Below, in pieces: positions 1-5,041 of a DNA stretch of 5,041 nucleotides. Below the pieces are notes generated by a model. That model was given only the letters and a program-made list of their open reading frames with translations. It was not told the origin of the DNA and made no database searches. Origin of the DNA: an uncultured bacterium (GTDB lineage: Bacteria; Patescibacteriota; Minisyncoccia; Phycocordibacterales; CAIJYI01); assembly GCA_937871115.1 (NCBI GenBank), contig CALMXW010000030.1, positions 1 through 5,041 of the forward strand. Direction: 5' to 3'. Every line of letters starts with the position of its first letter. Position 1 is the first letter of the stretch. Both the position numbers and the translations under genes were made by a program.

Positions 1-34
1 CGTCGGAGCCCGCTTGCGGGTAAAGACGCGAGGC
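1..34 (-). repeat. Palindromic repeat element, copy A, inside the Elp3-like coding sequence
   Basis: On the minus strand this stretch contains CGTCTTTACCCGCAAG followed directly by CGGGCTCCGACG. It is an imperfect palindrome: outer arms 1-4 and 25-28 pair (CGTC/GACG), inner arms 9-13 and 16-20 pair (CCCGC/GCGGG), with a 4-nt non-pairing bulge on each side. It matches the intergenic copy at 4182-4218 in opposite orientation, with two substitutions and one 3-nt indel. Here it is translated in frame as ASRLYPQAGSD (residues 195-205). The repeat may continue past the left edge, so the outer boundary is unknown. Confidence 0.7.
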
Positions 35-616
35 AGACAAACCGCCCACCGCGCTATAATTAAATTCATTACACGCCCGGAAACATTCTTTAATAAACCA
101 CTCCTGATACGTGGGATGATAAAAGCTCCATGTTCCGCCGATGATAATCATTTCGATTTTTTCCACCGGATGGCCGTTGGTAATGAGCGACTCGAGGCGC
201 GAAAAGATTTGTCGGCGCGGATCAAAATCGTTTGCAAGCGCTCGTGCCGCCGCGGGCTCTTTGGAGAGATAGCTCTTCGGCATGTTTTCTTCCGTTGGGC
301 AATACGTACATCGGCCGGGGCAAGGGTACGGCATCGTGAGAAGCGATATTACCGCCACACCCGAATTGCTCTTCGTTTTTATTTTTCGCAAAAGAAGCTC
401 GACGGTGCGGTTTGGCTCTTCCTCTCCCTTTTCCACCATATCGCGATACAGTGCGGCGAGCTCCGCGTGGGTAGACATGGCACCGGCCACTCCCCTCCGG
501 GCATACTTCATATTCTTGCGGATTTTAAGAATGCGCGCCTGAAGAACCTCGTCGCGGGTCAGGCGTTTTTTCAATTTCTCGAGGTCTTCCTCGGTCTTGA
601 TGTTGGTGAAAAGCAT
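1..616 (-). CDS. Elp3-like radical SAM tRNA-modification protein, N-terminal part (cut by left edge)
   Basis: An open frame of 205 codons runs from ATG at 614-616 leftwards off the window with no stop. The family match is clear: SGVAVISLLTMPYPCP, then a three-cysteine cluster C99-x3-C103-x2-C106 for the radical SAM 4Fe-4S centre, then SY..KEPAAARA....FDP (about 115-133), GHPVEK (148-153), IIIGGT (157-162) and a YQEWFIK helix (170-176). These follow the order seen in archaeal, Dehalococcoides and eukaryotic Elp3, which installs the carboxymethyl group at the wobble uridine (U34) of tRNA. The C-terminal acetyltransferase (GNAT) domain would lie outside the window. Oddities: the cysteine spacing is the generic CX3CX2C, and the usual Gly-Gly after the last Cys-Pro is absent. 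Residues 195-205 are encoded by a palindromic repeat. The start is the first ATG after an in-frame TAG, which is the stop of the preceding glycosyltransferase, 24 nt upstream. No convincing Shine-Dalgarno is seen. Family call is strong; exact substrate is inferred. Confidence 0.88.
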   Translation of the reverse strand, partial: MLFTNIKTEEDLEKLKKRLTRDEVLQARILKIRKNMKYARRGVAGAMSTHAELAALYRDMVEKGEEEPNRTVELLLRKIKTKSNSGVAVISLLTMPYPCPGRCTYCPTEENMPKSYLSKEPAAARALANDFDPRRQIFSRLESLITNGHPVEKIEMIIIGGTWSFYHPTYQEWFIKECFRACNEFNYSAVGGLSASRLYPQAGSD

Positions 617-640
617 GGGAGTACGATAACAAGAAAATAC

Positions 641-1807
641 CTACTCGCCAAGCACGGCGGCTTCCCACATTTTTTGGTATTTCAAAAGATATGATTCTTT
701 TGTTTCTCTCGGGATATTTTTTACCGCTCCTCGAGCAGAGATTCGCAGGCTGTCGGCGAGCCCAGGCTCATCAGCCCATTGTGAAATATTGCGCTTCATA
801 CACTCCTCATCTCCTGCCGGACATACAGAGCCATTCCAGTAGTTTAGTATTTCTCGCGCGACACCAACGTCGAAAGAAAGTACCGGGCACCCTGCGGCGG
901 CGGCTTCGATGAGCGTACGCCCATAGCCTTCATAATCTGAAGTAAGCAAGAAAAGATCGGCGGTTTTATAATACGAAACCAAATCACTCTGCGGGCCTTC
1001 GAAAATCACACGGTCACTGACACCGAATTTTTTTGCCTCGGCCTCAAGTTTCTTCCTCTCTCCCCCATCACCCACGATGACCATCCCGCACACAGAGCCT
1101 GGCGAAGAAGGGGTACGAGCGAGGAGATGAAGAGCGAATGAAATATTTTTTTCTGGCTCAAGCCGAGAGACCATCAGTATGGTGTGGTTGAATTGCGGAT
1201 ATTTTTCATGAAGATCAAAAGAAGGCATTCCGTTTTGAAACTTCTCCGTATCGACAAAGACAGGCAGTACGTCGATACGCGGGAATACCGAAAAAGGAAA
1301 TTGGAAGTTATCGTGAATAGAACTCTTGATACGCTCGGAAACCACACGGATTCCCCCACGAGCTTTGGGCAACAAAAACTTTGCTATACGAATTCTTACT
1401 ACATTAAGAAAAGAATGCTTGGTAAAATATGGATCAAGAAAGTCTGTGTGTATTTGGAGATGGAGTGGGGCAACAATTTTCTTCGATACAAAATATCCGG
1501 CAAGACCGGTTTCAAACGGATCTTGTGTGGTAACAATATCTACCCCAAGTTTCTGCCTTTGCACTATTTTTATGGCATCTTGTATGTAGCCCATACGACT
1601 GCGAGAATTGGTCGGGTAGAGAAAAATATTTTCGCCCATGCTCATCTCTTTCAAGCCGAGAGAGTGCTTTGCAAAAATAATAATGTGAAGTTCTTTTACC
1701 AAAGTACCGTACTCAAGCATCCGTGTATGCGCCTCACTCCCCTCTACGAAAATATTTCGATCGGTAGAGATCATCAGGACTTTTAAATTATTTTTTTGGA
1801 TGCTCAC
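641..1807 (-). CDS. GT4-family glycosyltransferase (third of three)
   Basis: This 388-residue protein is a GT-B fold retaining glycosyltransferase that should transfer a sugar from a nucleotide-sugar to a glycan or lipid carrier at the cytoplasmic membrane face. The C-terminal Rossmann domain is typical: VSRLEPEKN with the donor-phosphate residues R215 and K220, VIVGDGGER (244-252), and the E-x7-E signature at E293 (YEGYGRTLIEA) to E301. The N-terminal domain is atypical: the GG acceptor loop usual in GT4 is replaced by STDRNIFVEGSEAHTRM (14-30), a form I associate with Patescibacteria. The start is GTG at 1805-1807, overlapping the TGA of the upstream gene (GTGA), which points to translational coupling; an in-frame ATG at codon 12 (1772-1774) is the alternative. 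Neither start has a clear Shine-Dalgarno. No signal peptide or membrane segment is visible. Sugar specificity is unknown. Confidence 0.9.
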   Translation of the reverse strand: MSIQKNNLKVLMISTDRNIFVEGSEAHTRMLEYGTLVKELHIIIFAKHSLGLKEMSMGENIFLYPTNSRSRMGYIQDAIKIVQRQKLGVDIVTTQDPFETGLAGYFVSKKIVAPLHLQIHTDFLDPYFTKHSFLNVVRIRIAKFLLPKARGGIRVVSERIKSSIHDNFQFPFSVFPRIDVLPVFVDTEKFQNGMPSFDLHEKYPQFNHTILMVSRLEPEKNISFALHLLARTPSSPGSVCGMVIVGDGGERKKLEAEAKKFGVSDRVIFEGPQSDLVSYYKTADLFLLTSDYEGYGRTLIEAAAAGCPVLSFDVGVAREILNYWNGSVCPAGDEECMKRNISQWADEPGLADSLRISARGAVKNIPRETKESYLLKYQKMWEAAVLGE

Positions 1808-2922
1808 AATAATATTTTAATAATCTCATTAAACATTCTTTCTTTTGAAAATCCTGCCACCGTTTCTTTTCCTGCTCGGGAAAACTTCTGAGATACGTCG
1901 GAAATAGCGAGCAAAGCAAGGATCCTCTCTTTCAATACCGCTTTATCATTATGCTCCACCAAAAAGCCATTCTCTCCGTCTGCGAGAAGCTCAGTATTGC
2001 CGCCCGCACTTGAGGCGACAATAGGCGTACCGATACTCATCACCTCAAGAAGCTGGTGCGAAAAACCTTCGTACGAAGAGTTGAGGGCGAAAGCATCTGC
2101 CGCTTTTATGTATCGGTACAATTCTGCTTGTGAGAGCCGCCCCGTAAAGAGCACATTTCGCGGTGGAGGGAGAGAGGCAAGATCACGCAGTCTTTTTTCT
2201 TCAGGCCCTTCTCCCACAATGACCAGCTTCGTCTCCGGACGAGAATTGAGAATACCCGGCATGATATCGATGAGCGCATCAATCCCCTTCCACGGCACGA
2301 GGCGCCCGGCTGTGAGGATGACAGAGCCCGAGAGCCCCAGCTGTCTCTTTATCTCTGCCTTTCCTTCCAAAATTTCTACAGGATCGAATGCATTGTAGAT
2401 AACAGTAATTTTTTCTGGCGGAATCCTTCCCGCAACTCCGCGCGGGACAAGCCACATTGAAACAATTTTTTTGAGATATTCGCTCGGTACGATAATTTTT
2501 TCGGCTGAGTTCGCGACCCATCTCTCCACTTTTTTTCGTAGATTTGTCTTTCTATCAAACTCTCGTGTCTGGAATTCTTCAAGAGAAATGAAGTCGTTGT
2601 TGATCTGGTGTTGCTCCCAAGCGAAATCCCCCACCACTTTCAGGAAAAATCTTTTTCGAAGAATTCTTGCCGCCCAAGCAGAAGGAAGCCCCACCGATAC
2701 CGGGTCTTGTGCGTACACAATATCACAGCCACGTGAGCGCCAAAGCGTGAGAAAAAAATATGCGAGATGGGACAAGCCCTTAGGGAGTTTCCGCACCTCA
2801 CCATAAGAAACCAGGCGAGTCTCTACTCCCCGCTTTGGCAATTCATCCACAAGGAGCTTGGAATACGTGGCTGGGCCACCAATATCGGGCGGAAAAAGCG
2901 GTGTGGCGATGAGGATTCTCAT
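1804..2922 (-). CDS. GT4-family glycosyltransferase (second of three)
   Basis: This 372-residue GT-B enzyme has a near-complete set of GT4 hallmarks. The N-terminus MRILIATPLFPPDIGGPATY carries the glycine-rich acceptor loop (I14-G15-G16). The donor domain has TAGRLVPWKG (204-213, with R207 and K212), VIVGEGPEEKRLR (234-246), and E-x7-E at E285 (YEGFSHQLLE) to E293, followed by SIGTPIVASSAGGNTELL. The hydrophobic patch around residues 51-61 (SHLAYFFLTLW) may touch the membrane, as in monotopic GT-B enzymes. KVVGDFAWEQ (95-104) resembles other CPR glycosyltransferases from memory. The start is ATG at 2920-2922, 9 nt after the TAG of the upstream gene; the leader contains only a weak AGG about 15 nt upstream. 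It probably acts in sequence with its two neighbours in building a surface glycan. Donor and acceptor sugars cannot be assigned. Confidence 0.93.
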   Translation of the reverse strand: MRILIATPLFPPDIGGPATYSKLLVDELPKRGVETRLVSYGEVRKLPKGLSHLAYFFLTLWRSRGCDIVYAQDPVSVGLPSAWAARILRKRFFLKVVGDFAWEQHQINNDFISLEEFQTREFDRKTNLRKKVERWVANSAEKIIVPSEYLKKIVSMWLVPRGVAGRIPPEKITVIYNAFDPVEILEGKAEIKRQLGLSGSVILTAGRLVPWKGIDALIDIMPGILNSRPETKLVIVGEGPEEKRLRDLASLPPPRNVLFTGRLSQAELYRYIKAADAFALNSSYEGFSHQLLEVMSIGTPIVASSAGGNTELLADGENGFLVEHNDKAVLKERILALLAISDVSQKFSRAGKETVAGFSKERMFNEIIKILL

Positions 2923-2931
2923 GCTGTCATT

Positions 2932-4146
2932 CTAGCCTGTCTTGAGCACTTTCTCAAATACCTTTTCGCGCATATCCTGTGCAATCAGATCCCAGTCATA
3001 CTTCTCAAACGCAAGCGCTTTGGCGTTCTCCACTATCTCGCGAGTCTTCTCAGGGTTGCCGAGGATCTTCTTCACCGCTTGTGCGATCTGCTCCGGCGCA
3101 TTTTTCTCTACCGCAAAACCCGTTGGTGCTTTATCGGGATTACGCTCGGCATCAAAAAGAAAGTCCGCAATACCACCTTCTTGGGTAGCGATGACCGGAA
3201 TCCCTGCCACAAACGCTTCGACAAAAGAATTACCCATTCCCTCCGAGCGAGATGGCCTGATAAAAATATCACTCGCCTGCAGATACTTTGGCATCTCTGT
3301 ATGATTTACTTGCCCCAAGAATTTTACTCGCGCCTCTACACCCTCGCTCTTTGCGAGATTCCTAAGCATCCCTTCATCGGGACCAATGCCCAGTACGAGG
3401 AATTTTATATTTGAAGGCAAGTGTTTGAGTGCGCGAACGACATCATCTACCGCGTTTTTATGCACAAGCCGCGAGGTAGTAATCATAAAAATATCACCCT
3501 CCTCTTTTCCAAATTTTTCTTGCAATGCGTGAATCTCTTCTCCCGAATATTCTTGCGCAAAGTGTTTTGTATCTACGGCATTCGGAATAATCACTAACTC
3601 TCCCCGAAAACCCATTCGTTTTGCCCACTGTGCAAGAAATGTTGAAAGAGACTGGACAACGTCCGCAGTTGTAAACGCGCGTTTGAAAAGTGGCCACACG
3701 GGGCGAGCAATTTTTTCAATATACTCTGGTGGATCACCCTCTTGAAGATTGAGAATGTATTTCACTTCCGGATGAAAAGATTTAAAGATACCCGCGGGGA
3801 TACCACATGAATGCGCCATCATCGCCCACGTTGCATCATAGTGATATTTCCTATGAAGCGCGAGCGCCTTGAGAGTGGCAGAAAATTGAAAAAGATACTT
3901 GTTGAGAATGAGAGGAAATTTTCTGAGATCTCCCATACTAGCATTCTTTTTTGCAAACCCGATACGGTGCACGAGAACATTGCCAATCTTTTCTACCTTG
4001 GGCAAGGTCGAATCGAAACGCAAACACACCATATGAAATTCAAAATCTTCCGGGCTCATCCGATCCGTAATTTCTTTTATTGCCACTTCTGCCCCGCCGA
4101 CATGTTTCGGGTAATAAGCGAGCGAAAAAATAAGAATTTTTTTCAT
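2932..4146 (-). CDS. GT4-family glycosyltransferase (first of three)
   Basis: This 404-residue GT-B enzyme starts MKKILIFSLAYYPKHVGGAE, with the V-G-G-A-E acceptor loop (16-20) typical of GT4. A conserved VIIPNAVDT linker (185-193) precedes the donor domain, which has TTSRLVHKN (223-231, with R226 and K230), LVLGIGPDEGMLR (250-262), and E-x7-E at E302 (SEGMGNSFVEA) to E310, then AGIPVIATQEGGIADFL. The length is normal for the family and no transmembrane segment or signal peptide is seen, so it should be a cytoplasmic or peripheral membrane protein adding a sugar to a glycan or carrier. The ATG at 4144-4146 is supported by an AGGT Shine-Dalgarno with a 6-nt spacer, the best ribosome-binding site in the window. 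The 92-nt gap to the epimerase is filled by an inverted repeat. The substrate is unknown. Confidence 0.94.
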   Translation of the reverse strand: MKKILIFSLAYYPKHVGGAEVAIKEITDRMSPEDFEFHMVCLRFDSTLPKVEKIGNVLVHRIGFAKKNASMGDLRKFPLILNKYLFQFSATLKALALHRKYHYDATWAMMAHSCGIPAGIFKSFHPEVKYILNLQEGDPPEYIEKIARPVWPLFKRAFTTADVVQSLSTFLAQWAKRMGFRGELVIIPNAVDTKHFAQEYSGEEIHALQEKFGKEEGDIFMITTSRLVHKNAVDDVVRALKHLPSNIKFLVLGIGPDEGMLRNLAKSEGVEARVKFLGQVNHTEMPKYLQASDIFIRPSRSEGMGNSFVEAFVAGIPVIATQEGGIADFLFDAERNPDKAPTGFAVEKNAPEQIAQAVKKILGNPEKTREIVENAKALAFEKYDWDLIAQDMREKVFEKVLKTG

Positions 4147-4152
4147 AAGTTT

Positions 4153-4156
4153 ACCT
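4153..4156 (-). promoter_or_regulatory. Shine-Dalgarno site of the first glycosyltransferase
   Basis: On the minus strand AGGT lies 6 nt before the ATG at 4144-4146. It supports that start codon. The site begins just outside the base of the long inverted repeat (outer pairs reach 4157), so folding of that structure in the transcript could affect ribosome access. That effect is inference. Confidence 0.6.
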
Positions 4157-4162
4157 GTGCGA

Positions 4163-4247
4163 GAGGCTTAAGTATTTCCCTGTCTCACGTCTTTACCCGC
4201 AAGTGGCGGGCTCCGACGCCGCTTCGCCATGAAAATACTTAAGCCTC
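4163..4247. repeat. Long inverted repeat with 15-bp perfect arms between epimerase and glycosyltransferase
   Basis: The left arm GAGGCTTAAGTATTT (4163-4177) is perfectly complementary to AAATACTTAAGCCTC (4233-4247). Past one A/C mismatch, pairing continues outward for five more positions (4157-4161 with 4249-4253, including one G-T pair). The 55-nt interior holds a second, nested palindrome (4188-4218). The right arm contains the last codons and TAA stop of the epimerase. In the minus-strand transcript it would fold into a long hairpin between the two genes. There is no U-tract after the stem, so a classical intrinsic terminator is not supported. It could be a small non-coding mobile element with terminal inverted repeats, or an intercistronic mRNA structure. 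Confidence 0.75.
4182..4218 (+). repeat. Palindromic repeat element, copy B, intergenic
   Basis: On the plus strand the element reads CGTCTTTACCCGCAAG, then TGG, then CGGGCTCCGACG. Arms 4188-4191 and 4215-4218 (CGTC/GACG) and arms 4196-4200 and 4206-4210 (CCCGC/GCGGG) pair around a 5-nt loop, with a 4-nt mismatch on each side. It matches copy A at 1-34 in inverted orientation; relative to that copy it has two substitutions and three additional bases. Read in the same frame as copy A it would encode SRLYPQVAGSD, with one extra codon. It is not part of a gene here and is nested in the longer inverted repeat. Confidence 0.7.
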
Positions 4248-5041
4248 CCGCGCCACAATCTCCCTGATATAATCTTTAATGCTCCGTTCCGCCTTCCAAC
4301 CAAATTCACTGTGCGCCCGAGAAGTATCTACCTTGCCATTCATGCGGTTGCCTTTTCGTTCGGGAAGCATCTCTATTTTCCCCCCGAACATTTCTGCGAT
4401 TTCAAGTACAGAATATGCTTTTTCACTTCCGAGTCCGTATTCATCGCCTTCTCCCCTCTCACCGATAAACAAAAGTCCACGAACGATGTCATCCACATGC
4501 GTAAAGTTGCGTCGCTGTGTACCCGGAAGTCGCACGGTGAGTGACTCGCCCCGAAGATACTTCTGGCGAAAAATTTCAATCAGGGTGCCGTATTTATCTG
4601 AGCGTTCGCGCGGCCCATATACATTATAGAAATAACTGATGGCGTATGGAAGTCCGTACCAGTCGCCATAGTTGCGCACGAGCTCGGTGTTGGATGCTTT
4701 CGTCCACGCATAGGGGCTCTGGTCGCGCCCGAGTCCTCCATCGGCAAATTTCGTACTCGAGCCGGCGTACACGAGCTTCGACCCTCGCGATCTTGCAAAC
4801 TCAAGCACCGCAAACGTGCCCGCCACATTGAAATCCCACACAAGCGGAATATCATCGAAACTCTCCTCTACTCGCGCGTACTCCCCGAGGTGATAGATGA
4901 GATCGGGCTTTACCATGACAAGTTTCTCTATGTTTTTCGTATGTCCTTGGAGATACTCTACGCCAGGGATGTGATTTTCTTTCGTACCCGTAAAGTAATT
5001 GTCGAGTGAGATTATCCTATTACCTTCATCCTTCACCAAAG
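4239..5041 (-). CDS. NAD-dependent nucleotide-sugar epimerase/dehydratase, C-terminal part (cut by right edge)
   Basis: This is an extended short-chain dehydrogenase/reductase of the UDP-glucose 4-epimerase / dTDP-glucose 4,6-dehydratase type, which uses bound NAD to oxidise and rearrange the sugar of an NDP-sugar. About 266 residues are visible. They show LDNYFTG (second Rossmann strand, adenosine-binding region), YHLGEYARVEES (like the HLAA..V..S motif), YAGSST (active-site Ser), the catalytic Y-x3-K in PYAWTK (visible residues 110-114), YNVYGPRER, RRNFTHVDDIVRGL (substrate-binding Arg region) and the C-terminal GWKAERSIKDYI. The first Rossmann strand and GxxGxxG motif are missing because the gene runs off the window. 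A TTG at 5037-5039 should not be taken as the start, since the frame stays open to the edge. The stop TAA (4239-4241) lies in an inverted-repeat arm. It probably supplies a sugar donor to the neighbouring glycosyltransferases; the exact reaction cannot be fixed. Confidence 0.9.
   Translation of the reverse strand, partial: LVKDEGNRIISLDNYFTGTKENHIPGVEYLQGHTKNIEKLVMVKPDLIYHLGEYARVEESFDDIPLVWDFNVAGTFAVLEFARSRGSKLVYAGSSTKFADGGLGRDQSPYAWTKASNTELVRNYGDWYGLPYAISYFYNVYGPRERSDKYGTLIEIFRQKYLRGESLTVRLPGTQRRNFTHVDDIVRGLLFIGERGEGDEYGLGSEKAYSVLEIAEMFGGKIEMLPERKGNRMNGKVDTSRAHSEFGWKAERSIKDYIREIVAREA

Noticed and set aside
1..34. CRISPR repeat
   Set aside because: There are only two copies, more than 4 kb apart and in opposite orientation, with no regular spacers and no cas gene.
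55..60. TATAAT on the plus strand, resembling a -10 box
   Set aside because: It falls inside the Elp3-like coding sequence in antisense, with no paired -35 box and no plus-strand gene to drive.
14..694. Plus-strand open frame of 226 codons
   Set aside because: It is antisense to the Elp3-like gene, whose minus-strand frame carries clear family motifs including the radical SAM cysteines. The plus-strand translation is Arg/His/Phe-rich with no recognisable domain.
1184..1786. Plus-strand open frame of 200 codons
   Set aside because: It lies wholly opposite the third glycosyltransferase, has no recognisable motif, and is a shadow of that conserved gene.
2767..3414. Plus-strand open frame of 215 codons
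   Set aside because: It spans the junction of two well-supported minus-strand glycosyltransferases and shows no domain or ribosome-binding site.
4170..4206. Possible minus-strand promoter (TTGCGG ... AATACT) before the first glycosyltransferase
   Set aside because: Both hexamers match the consensus poorly and are parts of the repeat and inverted-repeat arms, so I cannot separate them from chance.
4163..4247. Intrinsic terminator after the epimerase
   Set aside because: The stem is long and GC-rich at its core, but neither strand has a T-run immediately after the arm, and the operon continues on the same strand only 16 nt beyond it.
5037..5039. TTG as the start codon of the epimerase
   Set aside because: The reading frame stays open to the window edge, and a start here would lack the Rossmann GxxGxxG strand that this family needs, so the true start must lie beyond the window.

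Overview
The window most likely comes from an uncultivated Patescibacteria (Candidate Phyla Radiation) genome, probably a Parcubacteria-type lineage. This is inferred from the style of the genes: three GT4 glycosyltransferases with N-termini that I associate with that group, tightly packed with 9-24 nt gaps or overlapping ends, weak Shine-Dalgarno signals, and a gene for an Elp3-like radical SAM tRNA-modifying enzyme. No rRNA or marker gene confirms it. By eye the base composition is moderate.

Every supported gene lies on the minus strand, so transcription runs from right to left. In that order the window holds: (1) the 3' part of an NAD-dependent nucleotide-sugar epimerase/dehydratase (extended SDR), cut by the right edge; (2) a 92-nt intergenic region filled by a long imperfect inverted repeat; (3) a GT4 glycosyltransferase of 404 aa; (4) a second GT4 of 372 aa, 9 nt downstream; (5) a third GT4 of 388 aa, whose GTG start overlaps the preceding stop; (6) the 5' part of an Elp3-like radical SAM protein, 24 nt further on and cut by the left edge. 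No stretch over 300 nt lacks a gene.

The epimerase and three glycosyltransferases look like part of a surface-polysaccharide or glycoconjugate locus: the epimerase would make or convert an NDP-sugar, and the three dissimilar cytoplasmic GT-B enzymes would add sugars one after another to a carrier or glycan. Substrates cannot be read from sequence. The Elp3-like gene is probably housekeeping (wobble-uridine modification) and may simply be carried on the same transcript.

The most unusual signal is a short palindromic element present twice. One copy lies in the intergenic inverted repeat (about 4182-4218, reading on the plus strand). The other lies at the left edge (1-34, reading on the minus strand) inside the Elp3-like coding sequence, where it adds an in-frame peptide to what appears to be a variable linker. 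The copies differ by two substitutions and a 3-nt insertion/deletion that preserves both frame and hairpin. This suggests a dispersed palindromic repeat that tolerates insertion into genes, comparable in concept to Rickettsia palindromic elements.
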